A stretch of 64,000 nucleotides of DNA from Amoebidium appalachense (GCA_963693365.1 CAVNZM010000001.1:1-64000); one strand, 5' to 3'. Counted from the first letter of the stretch, positions 19,794 to 31,195 are shown. Numbers and translations: made by a program. Notes: a model not told the origin generated them from the sequence alone.

Positions 19794-22700
19794 ATGGATC
19801 CAAACAAAACTGGCGTAAACAAAATCACCATGTGGAAAGGTGAAGGGAAGACTGGTCCCGATAGCAAAACCACCTATTTTCAATGGGAAATCATTTTTCT
19901 CGGCATGATGACCGGCACTAAAGGTGTCCGACTCGTGGATGTTGTACTTGCTGACAACTACGTCCCCCCTACCACCGTCGCGGTTGACGGTGAACCCCCC
20001 TTCTATGGCTACGGCACTACCGTTGAACTCAAGGAGGCCCGCAATTGCCTCCTGCTCCATATGATACAGAACATCGACCCTTCCGTCCTCACCACAGTTG
20101 CCCAGTACCGTATTGGCATGGACCCTGAACGGGCCATGTGGAAATTCCGTCAACACTACCTCCAAGGCAAACCCGATCAGATCCGCATCCTTCACCGTCA
20201 GTGGGATGCCTGTGCCCTTCAGCCCGGTGAATCATTCACCACCTACCTGAGCCGTCTGCAGACCATCGTAAACCAGCTCCAGTCTCTCCAAGATGAGTCC
20301 ATTCACTTCACTCGTCTAGCTGAGAAGTTCTTCAATGAACTCACCACCAGAGACGACCTCACCCCCGAGTTCAACCGTCTTATCGAAGACTATCACTTCG
20401 GTGATAAGCTATTCCCCGACTTCGAGTCCCTCCACAACCACGTCAAGGGCATCGAGTTACGTCAGGACCTCAAGATGCAACTCCGGAGCAACCGTGCCCA
20501 CCGTGCCTCCAAGTCCAGCATGGCATTAAATGCCAGTGCTATCCCCCGTGATCTTCCTCGCCGTGACTTACGCACCCGACTTGACCGTACCCCTGGTACG
20601 GACCTCCGAACTCGTCTCTCCCGTCAGCACACCCGATCCCGTTCCCCTCACCGGCCTGCCTTCCGGTCCACGTCTCGTTCCCCCAGTCGTTCCCGTTTCT
20701 CGGGTTCCCGTCGTTCTGATTCCCCGGCTCGTTCTAACACCCCGCCCGTGAAAGGATGCTCCTACTGCCACGAGCCTGATCACACGATCATCGATTGCCC
20801 TGAGCCGAAATGCCGTATGTCCAGACACAACCGTTCCCGTCAAGGCAGTGAGAAATCTGTCTCCTTTGCTTTCTCGGCATACAATGCTAGCTCCGTCCCC
20901 GTGTCCTCCGACCCTGCCTGGGATTCCGGGTGCAACATGACTGTCTGCCCCACCCGTGAGTTCTTCCATGACCTCACTCCCCTTCCGACACCGACTCCCG
21001 TTGCTGCCTTCAATGGCACCCCCGTCTTGGCCACTCACACCGGCCATATCGTCATCAACACCACCACCGACCATGGCACTGCCACCCTTACCATTGAAGC
21101 CTACTACACCCCGTCTGGCCAAGCCTTCCTCATTTCAACATCCCAAGCTGCTGCCGAATACATCAAGGGTGATTTGAACGATGCCTCCACTCCGTCATTC
21201 CTCTTCGACCGACTCACCGGCCGTCATCTCGTCAACCTCCGTCTACACAACGGTCTGTATTACTTCAAGGACTACACCATTCAACCACCCACTCGTCCTG
21301 TGGCTCTGGCTGCCACTACCAGTGTTAACCCATCCATCTGGCACCATCGTCTGGGGCACCGTGCTATGACCAGCATCAAGGACATGGTGAAACACGACCT
21401 TGTTATTGGTCTCCCCTCCTCTGTCCTCGACTGTGATGTTCCTGATTGTCATGGCTGCATTATGGGTAAAACCACCAAGGCTCCGTTCAAGGGTGACCGT
21501 CCTCACTCCAACATCCCCGGTCATGAATGGCATTGGGATTTTTTTGAGCCTACCACAACCTCGTACGGAGGTTCCAAGGTTGCTCTCGTCACTGTCTGCC
21601 GTGCCTCTGGACTCGTCAAGATCTACCCGATGGCCGACCGTACCACCACCCTGGACATTCTCACAGCTCACACCAACCTCGTTGCCACCCATGCCCCCTC
21701 CAAAGTTGGTGTCTACCACTTCGACTCCGGCTCTGAGTTCACCTCCAAGGCTACCCGTGCTTTTTGCCTCTCCCAGGGCATCAAGGCCAGCTATGCTCCG
21801 GTGGACTGCCCTCAACTGAACGGCTATGTTGAACGTCGTATGAGGTTCCTCCAAGAGATTGTCCGTTGCCTCCTCCATCAAGTCCAAGACCAGTCTCTGT
21901 CCCCCAAACTGTGGGCTGAGGCCCTCCAACATGCCGCCTACATCATCAACGTCACCCCGTCCACGACTGCCAATGGTCGTACACCATTCGAGGTTTTCTA
22001 CGGTGTCAAGCCCGACATCTCCGAGCTCAAAGTGTTCGGTTGCTCTGCCTACACTCACGTGCCAGCCTCTAAACGGAACAAGCTGGCCCCCACTGTCAAA
22101 CTCGGCATGTATATCGGCTATGATCTTCAATCACACTGCCACCGGATCTTCAATTCCACCACCCATCGTGTCGGCCTCTTCCGTGACGTGATTTTCGACG
22201 AATCAGCTTATCTCCCGTCCGACATTCCATCAACACTTCCGACCCCCGACACCACTGCTACCTCGACCACCCCATCCACCACAGTTGACACTGAAGATGA
22301 TGTTTGTCTGGTGTACTCTGGCCCCCCCTCCTGCCATCGTCGTTCCCCCGACACCCCCCCCCCACCGGCCCCCCTGCCCCCGTGCCCGTCCAGCCTGCCG
22401 ACCCTCATCCTGCCCCTGGCAACGTCACACCCATCCGACCCGGCTCCCCCGACAACTTCCACTCGGCCCCGTCCAGCCCGGAGGTTGCCCCCCCTGCACT
22501 TCCGAACTTCCAAGTTCCCCCCCCACCGTCTCCACCTCCCCCGGTCCCTGCACCCCGTCGTTCTGCCCGTCTACAGGGCAAGGTTGGACTTCAAGCCACC
22601 ACCACCCTCCCCGTCCCCCCCGGTCCCCCCATCAACATCGACCAACTACCCAAACTTGTCCGTCAACTGTGTTCCGGACCCAATGGTGACCAGGTCAAGT

Positions 22701-24197
22701 CAGCCCTGACTGCTGAATATCAAGCCTTCGTCGACAAAGACATCTTTGAACTTGTTGACCCTCCCCCTGGTGCTAACATCGTCGGCTTCAAGTGGATTGT
22801 CTCCGAGAAAACTCTCAACTCGGCTGGTGACACCAAGATCAAGGCACGTGGTGTTGCTCAAGGCTTCAGTCAGCAATACGGTGTTGACTATGAGTTGATT
22901 GAGAGCCCTGTCATCCGTCCGGCTGCTCTTCGTGCCATCCTAGCTCTGGCCGCTGTTGAAGGTCATGACATCCATCAACTCGACGTGTCTACGGCCTTTC
23001 TCAACAGCCCACTCACCGAGACCATCTACATGAAACAACCCCCGGGATTCATCACCATGGCCACACTTGGCAAGGTCTGGAGACTCAAGAAAGCCCTGTA
23101 CGGCCTCAAGCAAGCCTCCAAGGCTTGGTACGACTTCCTCGACGGCATTCTTCTTGCCCATGGCCTGACCCGTACTAAGACCGACCCGTGCATCTACCTC
23201 CGGTTCTTCCCCAACAACGATGTGGTTCGGGCTGGTAACTACGTCGACGACTCCACCATCACCAACACCCGGGGTTCTACTGCTCCCAGTGACCTGGCTG
23301 CCCACATCAGCAAGATGGCCAGCTGTCGTATGAGTCCATTTGACCGTATGCTCGGTGTTGATTTTAATCACTCTGATCCCCATCACCTCCACATGCACCA
23401 GAGGTCTTACATCATGGATATCATCCACGACTTCAACCTCACCGATGCCAAGTCCAAGTCTACCCCCATCCCTGCAGGCACCACCGTCTCCCTGGCTGAC
23501 TGCCCCCCCCCAACCGTTCACCGTGCCCTACCGTGAGTTACTCGGCCGTCTCCTCTGGGTGGCACGGTGCACACGTCCCGACATTGCCTATGCCATCGGC
23601 TTCCTTGGTCGGTTCAGCACCAACCCCGGCAAGACTCACTGGGACCCTCTCCGTCGTGTGGCCCGGTACCTGCTCGGCACCATTGACCTTGGCATTGACT
23701 ACAAGTACTCGGCCACCCAGTCCCCCATACTCGAATGCTACACGGATGCTGACTTTGCTGGTTGTGCCGACAGCAAGAAGTCTACCACCGGCTACATTAT
23801 CGAGTTTGCTGGTATGCCCATCATCTGGTACTCCAAGCTCCAGCCCATCACGGCCACCAGCACCACTGAGCTGATTGCTCTCAATGCTGGCACCCAAGAA
23901 GTTGCTTGGGTCCGTGACCTCTTCAAGGAACTCGGCTGTCCCATGCTTGCTCCGACTCCGGTGTACTGTGACAACCAGTCGACCATTGCCATCGTCAACT
24001 CCACCGGCATCAAGCACCGTACCAAACACATTGCCGTCCGGTATCACAACACCAAGGACTACATTGCCAGTGGGGATGTGGTTGTCCACTACGTTGAGTC
24101 AGCCCACAACGTAGCTGACATCCTCACCAAACCCCTCCCCGGCCCGAGTCATGTCCACCATCGTGCTCGACTTTGTTTACCGGATATTGTGGATTGA
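19794..24197 (+). CDS. CopB-1 gag-pol polyprotein (frameshifted)
   Basis: Starts MDPNKTGVNKITMWK at 19794, shortly after the PBS. Gag with retrotransposon-gag (UBN2-like) features is followed by an Arg/Ser-rich stretch and the knuckle CSYCHEPDHTIIDC. Protease: WDSGCNMTVCP. GAG-preintegrase: IWHHRLGHRAM. Integrase D-D-E: WHWDFFEP, FDSGSEFTS, NGYVERRMRFLQ. After a Pro-rich linker: RT (QLDVSTAFLNSPL, NYVDDSTI) and RNase H (LECYTDADFAGC, YCDNQSTIAI, NVADILTKPLPG), ending DIVD-stop. Two shifts at C runs (about 22320 and 23503) split it into frames 19794-22709, 22304-23536 and 23340-24197. RNase H has a 6-nt deletion (TTELIA for TTEAELIA in CopB-2). Otherwise well preserved. Confidence 0.93.
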
Positions 24198-24503
24198 CCC
24201 GACCTACTTCAAGAGTAATTTTCTCATGTTTACTACTTACTTTATCATCATCATTATTTCATATGTATTGCCTTTGTGGGTATGCCCACTTAGGGTTTAT
24301 ATATAAGGTTTGACCTGTACCATCACTCTCCTCTATCTTTCACTGGTTTAAAACCCAGTTAAACAAACCCCGACTATACACGTTATATATATTTGTTGTT
24401 TTTGCCCCGGTTCCTCCCCCCCCCTCCCCCCCCCCCCCCCCCCCCTTCCCCCCCCCCTTCCCCCCCCCCCCCTCCCCCCCCCCCCCCCCCTTCCCCCCCC
24501 CCT

Positions 24504-24536
<33 letters not shown>

Positions 24537-24642
24537 AAAAGTCCAAACTTTAATTTTGTTTTCCGTTTCTGTTCTCAAGTGGGGAGATTTCACTAGTTCA
24601 GTGGGGATATGATAACACAAACTTCAAAGTCTTAAGTGGGGA

Positions 24643-25575
24643 TGTTATAATACGTGGTATTTACATATTGTAAGATCTTCTCAGTTCGTGTTATGTTTTC
24701 ATTCATTCCCTTAGTGAAAGAGATGTGCTCCTTGTACGTAAATTATGAGATCGATCTCCAGTGTATTTGAGTACTTGTAATCGTGTTGTGTCGGCTATAT
24801 TCGTGTGTTTAGATATCGATTACAGCAACTGATTATAGGTACACGAGTCTACCCAGTGAGGGAGAAACGTGTACATGTTATGTGTACATGAATATCTTCG
24901 GTTATAACTGTGTTTTGCTGTTCGTGTTTTCTGTCCTGCTTTCTTTTCTTTTTCCTCTTTCTTCTTCTTTCTTTTCTCTTTCTTTCTTCTCTTGTTTCCT
25001 TTCACATAATTATATTTCTCTCTCACTAATATACGTTGAGTAGATTTATATTACTCGTTATGTTTTGATTGGTAGAAAAACACTTAGGCTACACTTTAGC
25101 TTGTCAGGTATGATTCATAGCTTAGTCAAACACTTTTGTTTTGTGTGTTGCCGTACTATATCCAATCAGTGGACTTAGTCAGAAAATGTCTGAGTCTTTG
25201 TAGCCGATGATAGGTTAGAAACATCACCTCTTTCCTCGTTACTCTTCACCTCTTTTCTTTCTTATAGCTGTGACCTATGGTGTGCGTTCCTGTGCCTCCG
25301 GATCTATCCGGGAAATAATCAGTTAATTGTGATTGGTTATATTAGACATAGATCTGATTTCCGACTGGTCGGAAATCATGTATGGATTTAACTTAAGGGA
25401 ATTTCAGGTATTTATTAGCGATCAAAATAAATTGAGTTCAGTCGTGTCTAAACATTGATGTCTGTTGTGTACACTGCTCCGATCGTTTCGTGCTTTGTCG
25501 TTGTGTGTGTTTGTGGTGTTTTCACACTGCACCACTGTGTCTCTGCTTTCATCCCAAATACTTATACAATTAACA
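24643..25575 (+). repeat. CopB-1 3' LTR
   Basis: 933 bp, near-identical to the 5' LTR, directly after the polypurine tract TTAAGTGGGGA. Confidence 0.93.
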
Positions 25576-25585
25576 ATCCCGGCAG

Positions 25586-25616
<31 letters not shown>

Positions 25617-25827
25617 CGGCAGGGCCCCGGGGGGTTAGAGTAGGGCAGCTGGGCCCAAGTGAGGGTTGGCAGGGAGGGCAGCGGGGCCCTGTGCAGGGAA
25701 TGTGCCCGAGCACGCGGGGGTGTGGGCGGACACAGAGGTAGAAGAAGGGGGGGGGAGGGAGTGCTAGGTGAGTGTAAGGGGGGGGGGGAAGGCTCGTGGG
25801 GGGGGAGTAAAATTATGTGCAGTGGCC

Positions 25828-25861
25828 AGAATAAACGTCTTTGTGTAGGGACATTTATTCT
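25828..25861. other. conserved hairpin in the Ngaro gag-pol spacer (D1 copy)
   Basis: AGAATAAACGTC (25828-25839) and GACATTTATTCT (25850-25861) form a 12-bp stem with one mismatch around a 10-nt loop. It lies between the gag stop and the RT region and embeds an AATAAA on one strand in each reading. Also present in D0 and D2. Confidence 0.7.
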
Positions 25862-26005
25862 TGACGCGCGCGGGCGCCGTAGTTGGCCTGCGAAATTTTG
25901 TACTCAGCCCTATTGGCCCGTTCTCCCGAGCTCCGTTTCCCTGTACTCGTGTGTCCTAGCTCCTAACCCCTATGTTCTAGCTGTGTGTGTGGGTGTGCGC
26001 GTAGA

Positions 26006-27180
26006 CTAGGCATTGTGCTTGCAGTCTTTGCGGGGGTGTGTGCCAGAGCAGAGCGGGCACACGTGGGAGAAGGGGCAGGGCTGCTTAGCGCAGGACCGAC
26101 CGTTAATGTGGAAATTCCGGCAGTGCGTCGCGGGTACTACTAGATCCACGGGTCGGGCCGGTTTTGCCGGGCCGGGTTGCGGGCCAGGGCGGCTAGGGGT
26201 TTGACCCCCCGCCGGGCTTGTGGGGCGGCTTAAAGCCGTCAAGACCACAGCCTGGCTTGGGGTACATGGGGCAGGCCGCGCTGGGGTGGTCGGGGAAGCC
26301 ACAGCGCTGACATGCGTCCGGGATGAGTAGAGTGGGTGGCAGGAGGAGATCCTGGTGGAGTTGGGCGAGCAGGTTGGGACACTCGATCGGAGCCCGACCC
26401 TGCTGATGGGCAACGGTGCGGGCGTATACGTCATAGTTGTGGATCTGGGCCCACGGGTATCGGGTGCTGAGGCGAGTGATGTGCTGAGTCCAAAGTACGT
26501 CTTTGTCCGTGGGGAGGCCGAGGTGGTGCTTGGCGGCCATGTAATGGGTCCAAGCTTGGATCCAAATGACGAGTGAACGCAGGGGAACGGGTCTGTCTTG
26601 GCGAAAAGTCTCGATGCTGCCGTCGTCGGCCATGCGCAGATGCTGACCTTTCTTGGATGAGGCCAGGAGGGCGGCGGGGGTGAACTTATACAGGTCAACG
26701 AAACGATTGGCGCGCAAATCTGCCAGCACATCCGCGGGGGGAAGCGGGAGTGTGCCCGGCTGAATGTCGCCAGTGTTCTCACCTGTGATGGGGGGCGCGG
26801 GCAGGGCAGGTAGGTCTAGGTCAGGGCCGAGATGCAGCCCCGGGGAAACCTCCCCGGGTGTGGAGGGCGCGGCGGGGGCCGCGGGAGGGTCGCGGTTGGT
26901 GAGAGCAGCCAGGACGCCAGCCATCTGGGTGCTGATGGCGGTGAGGGCGGCCAGGACGGCGTCTTGAGAAGTCATCTGCGGGGACGGCGGGGCCTGAGGG
27001 GGGACTTCAGGAGTGGAGGGGAGAGTAGCCGGCGGGTCCGGGTCCGTGGTGGTATGGGCCGCTGGAGGCGCGTCAGTGTCCGCGGGAGCGTTGGTCAGCC
27101 TGTGGCGGAGGTCGCTGCGGGTCAGGCGCTTAGGTGCCGGCAGGGGCGGCGGCTGAGGCCTGGCGCTTTTTCGGCGGCAT
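26006..27180 (-). pseudogene. Ngaro D1 gag
   Basis: Same protein as the D0 gag: start MPPKKRQASAAAP (ATG 27178-27180), conserved LRANRFVDLYKFTPAALLA and TRYPWAQIHNYDVYART blocks, knuckles CQRCGFPDHPSAACP and CPLCSGTHPRKDCKH, and stop at 26006-26008. A 2-nt deletion near 27138 stops the frame after about 16 residues, and a C-run shift near 26200 moves it again. The central frame 26193-26975 is open. A copy with intact gag would be needed to supply it. Confidence 0.8.
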
Positions 27181-27600
27181 GCTGACCGGCGTAGGGAAAG
27201 ATAGGGAGAATGAAAAAGGAATATATAGCTGTAAGGCTGTGGATGCTAAACACAGAAGAAAAAGGAATAGCTGTAAGGCTGTGGATGCTAAACACAGAAG
27301 ATGTGTTTGTAGCTTGCTGATCTGCTAAAAACTGTCGTGCTTATATACCTAAGCCTACCGATCTGAGCCAAAAAATCGATCTAGTGATATGTGAAATCTG
27401 ATCCGAGCCAATCATAACTCGGTCTAGTGATCTGTGGTATCTGATGTTTTGATTGGCTAATAGGTGCCCGTGTGCGGGCAGCCAACCGCTAACTGCTAAA
27501 ACACGAAATGAAGCCTACATGGTTATGTTGGTATCGAACACCCATCCTACGTGTTTACCCAGAAAAATATTTATGTTAATAATTTCCACAAATAAAACCT
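27181..27600 (-). promoter_or_regulatory. Ngaro D1 A1 repeat (5' end and promoter)
   Basis: 5' terminus of D1, reading in element sense AGGTTTTATTTGTGG... to the gag ATG. It carries the repeated CCAAT blocks (about 27365-27440) and a TATATAAG box (about 27343). A 40-bp local duplication (AAAAGGAATAGCTGTAAGGC... CACAGAAGA) lies at about 27215-27300. Matches A2. Confidence 0.8.
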
Positions 27601-28235
27601 AAACACGTGCAGAGTGGTGCTGGGCAATGCACGATGCCACAGCACTAACAGAGAGGATAGTGTGGAGAGGTAGAAACACAGTTGCATGTTCTGTCAATCT
27701 ACGTCTAATTTATTATGCTCGATTCTCACCTATTTATCTGCCGCAGGCAGATTCCATGAATACAGATCTATCCAAAGGTATTTGCGCATCTGATTGGCAT
27801 ATACTATGAATACTATAAATCTGACCAATCATATAACGACACGTACATGAACGGAAATCAAACTGCATTCCCCTCATACGGTCCAAACGCAGACAAAACA
27901 CCCAACTACACAGAAACCAAGAAAAGCACTCAGTCTGGCATGCACAACAATCGTCGGATGCGTGCTTTCCTCTCGCTATCGCCAATAGCTAAACAAACTA
28001 TGAATACCACACGTGCCTAATGAATAACAGAGAGCAAACAAGAGCATGCCGGACATGCTTATGAAATAAAGGGAGATAAAGCACAAATAAACGATCGTAC
28101 CTAACTATGTATGCTATGTGCTCGTGCAAGTTGTGTAAACCAAAGATGTGCAACTAATGAAGAATCGTGCTGTGCACATGCGTGCGAAATGCATATGCCA
28201 ACTCGTGCACTATTATTGTATATTCTGACAAGAAG

Positions 28236-28496
28236 GAGGCTCGTGTCACTCAGATTCAAGTCACCTACGAGGAGCTTGAACTACGAGACTTCCCCAACGT
28301 CACAGCGTAGAACGGTGGATGAGTGGCTCCAATTCGAAATAGTTGAGACGCTTATCATCCTTCTTCTCGGACGGATTCCATTGTGGAAGGTTGATGTACA
28401 ACGGTTTGTCAATCATGGTTGAAGCAGTATGTACGGAGGAATTTCGCGGTTGTAACGAGATTGTGTGTTAGCGTGCAAAGGGGCCGTAATTGAACC
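28236..28496. pseudogene. old CopA gag continuation and inverted gag head
   Basis: 28236-28309 continues the plus-strand gag from 15199 (ARVTQIQVTYEELELRDFPNVTA). At 28310 the sequence flips: 28310-28416 is the gag start on the minus strand (ATG complement at 28414-28416), followed by the leader and PBS complement up to the LTR at 28497. So two gag heads face each other. The sequences agree closely with 14800-14950 (for example TCCGTACATACTGCTTCAACC on both), suggesting a single inverted duplication. Confidence 0.75.
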
Positions 28497-29151
28497 TGTT
28501 ATTTTGTGTGGGTAAACGGAGAAGCAGAGAGCACAGATGGGTGTTATGTTATACACAACACAGAGACACACGGGAGAAACACAACCGGAGAGGTGGAACG
28601 ATTTCTGGGACCATAGGAAATGAATTTAACTGGGTGATATTTATTTCAAGATGAAGTTCCTTTTATACTCAGGAATGTGAAATCGATAAGCCAATCAAAA
28701 GAACGAAAACTCTTTTATCCAATCAGAAAGACGAAAACTCTGAGGGTAAAATAAATCGATCGAAATGCCTGTCGACACATAGAAGATAAAACACAATCTC
28801 CTAATGAAAGTAATCTTCTAATGAAAGTACGGAAACATTTAACAAAATGAAACCACTTATGTATCTATTAGTTCACATTTTATACATGTTCTTAACATAA
28901 CACGTCTAATATGAGTATTCCTAATAGTTGGGGAACATAGAGCAATGCTACGTCGTGGGAAAAGAAGGAAAAGGAATGAGGATAGAAAGGAATGGAATGG
29001 GAAAGGAATCGAGTAGAATTAATGAGGAATGTAGGTTACTATATTTGAGAAAATATAACGAGATCTGATTGGACAACTTATTTAGACATTGACGAAAACA
29101 ACAATACGTGTGCGCGGGCCAAATAGCTCGATGTGTACACAGATCTAAGAT
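28497..29151 (-). repeat. old CopA LTR (first part), split by CopA-2
   Basis: Minus-strand CopA LTR, diverged, with extra duplicated segments (CCAATCAAAAGAACG, then CCAATCAGAAAGACG). It breaks at 29151 and resumes at 39737-39866 after CopA-2. The duplication AAGAT (29147-29151, 39732-39736) marks the CopA-2 insertion. Confidence 0.88.
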
Positions 29152-29859
29152 TGTCATCTTCACTTGATTCTCAGCAAGACTTAGAAGTTGAGTTTTGTAT
29201 TTATTTATTAGTTGTTGTAGTTTGTTTCCTTTTCCTTTCTTCATTTCTTTCTTTCTTTCCCGTTTCCGTGTACACGACATCTTAGATCTGTGTACGTATC
29301 GACATACTTAGCTCGCGCACACGTATTGTCGTTTGCGTCAAAATCTATATATGTCATCCAATCATATCTCGTTTGAATTTTCCCAAATATAGTAACTTAC
29401 ATTCCTTTCTCATTCCTTTCCCACGACGTAGCATTGTGCTATGTTCTTCAACTATTAGGAACAATTATATTTAGACGTGTTATGATAAGAACATGTATAA
29501 ATGTATGTTATGAATTAATAGTTATATAAGTGGTTTCATTTTGTTAAATGTTTCCGTGCTTTTATTAGAAGTTTCTTTCATTAGAGGATTGAGTTTTATA
29601 TTCTATGTGTCGACAGACATTTTAATCGATATATTTTACACTTATAGTTTTCGTTCTTTTGATTGGTTTATCGTTTCACATTCCCAAGTATAAAAGGGAC
29701 CTCATCTTGAAATAAATCGTAAGCAGTCGTATTCATTTCCTATGGTTCCAGAAATCGTTCCACCTCTCCGGTTGTGCTTCTCCCGTGTGTCTCTGTGTTG
29801 TGTATTACATAACACCCATCTGTGCTCTCTGCTTCTCCGTTTACCCACACAAAATAACA
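29152..29859 (+). repeat. CopA-2 5' LTR
   Basis: TGTCATCTTCACTTG... ACAAAATAACA, with ATTGG (about 29665), GTATAAAAGGG (about 29688) and AATAAA (about 29712). Confidence 0.93.
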
Positions 29860-30825
29860 GGTTTACGGCCCCTTTGCACGCTAACACTCAATCTCGTTAC
29901 AACCGCGAAATCTCTCAGTCTTACTGCTTCAATCATGACTGATAAACCGTCGTATATCAACCTTCCAATATGGAATCCGTCCGAGAAACGAGACGAGAAA
30001 CGTCTTAATTATTTCGAGTGGGAGCCACTCATTCACCGGTTCATTAGAACAACCATTGCCGAGAAATTCGTTGACGCTATCAAGAGGCCACAGTGGGTTG
30101 ACGGCGCTGAAGCCAACCAGTGGCTAGGCTACGCCACCAAGGACTCCTACAAGAAAGCTTCCGACGTCCTCGACCAGATCCTCAACCAGTCCGTCCACCC
30201 GACCGAGCTCTACGACTCCGGCCGGATGCAAGACGGTGTCCACGGTGGTGAAGTCTTCCACAACCTACGTATGGCGTATGTAGCAGAGAAGGAGGCCCGA
30301 GTCACCCAGATCCAAGTCACCTTCGAGGAGCTTGAACTACGAGACTACCCCAACGTCACAGCATACCTCACCCGTCTCCAACGTCTGGCTACGACACTTG
30401 CCTGCCTCGACGAGCCCGTCCAGCACAAGGATGTCGTACGTAAGTTCTTCCTTCACCTCAGGAAGAACACGGCCCTGGTCTGCTCCGACATTGACCGTCT
30501 CTGCTCCGACTACTGGATGAACAACAAGGCCTACCCGTCCTTCAACCAGCTCATCAGTGACATCCGAGGAGCTGAAATCCGTGCCGGCCTCATCGACGCA
30601 GGCACAGGTGCAACCGTCAACAACCGTCCCCTCCGTGCACTCCAGAGCAGAGTGCTTCCCCCCGGTGACCTCCGTAACCGTATTCCTCGACGTGAGTTTG
30701 TCCTGGTGCAGAGACTAGCGATCTTGCTAGCCTTGAGATCACAACCTAACCACTGCCGATGGTTGTGATGACGCCAGTAAAGGCGTGCTGGCTTTTACCC
30801 CAGCGAGAAGAGGATGAGAAAAAGA

Positions 30826-30898
30826 TGATCCCGACGGGATTTGAACCCGCGACCCCTCTATCTCCGGTCGAGTGCTCTACCAACTGAGCTACGAGATC
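30826..30898 (-). tRNA. tRNA-like sequence in TRIM-2 (right LTR in element sense)
   Basis: 73-nt cloverleaf identical to 7966-8038, with both pol III boxes and the T run intact on the minus strand. Confidence 0.62.
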
Positions 30899-31195
30899 GG
30901 TTAAGATCTCGCAGGCCACCAGCCGATCATGATCTGATTCATGCGATCGGACTGGATAACGATACCATCTTCCAACATCCCCACTCAGGACGAATCGCAG
31001 AATCAGGTTAGGGTGGACTGCCCCCTCAGTCCCCACTGAACCTCTGTTCATGCTACCATTTTGGATTTTGTCCTGGTGCAGAGACTAGCGATCTTGCTAG
31101 CCTTGAGATCACAACCTAACCACTGCCGATGGTTGTGATGACGCCAGTAAAGGCGTGCTGGCTTTTACCCCAGCGAGAAGAGGATGAGAAAAAGA

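Larger units (their letters stand above)
18799..25575 (+). mobile_element. CopB-1: full-length copia retrotransposon
   Basis: 6777-bp Ty1/copia element with two 933-bp LTRs (18799-19731, 24643-25575) that differ at about two positions, so the insertion is very recent. Target duplication ATCCC (18794-18798, 25576-25580) lies in the Ngaro D1 spacer/RT start, and D1 reads on across it. PBS GGTTATGCAGCCC follows the left LTR; TTAAGTGGGGA precedes the right one. The 3' UTR holds a C-rich tract (about 24414-24534) and three AGTGGGGA motifs. Confidence 0.95.
15348..27600 (-). mobile_element. Ngaro-type retrotransposon D1, structurally complete, split by CopB-1
   Basis: Minus-strand element of about 5.47 kb once CopB-1 is removed. 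From its 5' end: A1 repeat (27600-27181), gag, spacer with hairpin and poly(C), RT-RNase H, tyrosine recombinase, then B1 (16000-15914), A2 (15913 to about 15566) and B2 (ending 15434-15348). B1 and B2 are both 87 bp. A1-ORFs-B1A2B2 split direct repeats and the lack of a visible methyltransferase are the hallmarks of Ngaro among DIRS-order elements. There is no target duplication, as expected for recombinase-mediated insertion. The ORFs are damaged, so the copy is probably non-autonomous. Confidence 0.85.
15200..28230 (+). mobile_element. LTR-E solo LTR (15200-15347 + 27601-28230), split by Ngaro D1
   Basis: Removing Ngaro D1 joins 15200-15347 to 27601-28230: about 778 bp starting TGCAAGAAAAATGC and ending TATTCTGACA. 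The 5-bp duplication AGAAG (15195-15199, 28231-28235) flanks it inside the old CopA gag frame. TG...CA ends, target duplication, CCAAT-type boxes (27795-27830) and AATAAA signals (about 28063 and 28086) mark it as an LTR. No related internal sequence is in the window, so the family is unknown and even the copia or gypsy assignment is open. Confidence 0.75.

Noticed and set aside
21243-22130. Antisense 295-codon ORF over the CopB-1 integrase (also 53093-53980 in CopB-2)
   Set aside because: It mirrors the sense codons: C-rich third positions make antisense stops rare, and it ends where sense constraint ends. No domain seen.
24340-24620. Gly- or Gly/Arg-rich protein at the CopB 3' UTR
   Set aside because: Comes from the poly(C/G) tract; same artefact at 33886-34113 and 5009-5349.
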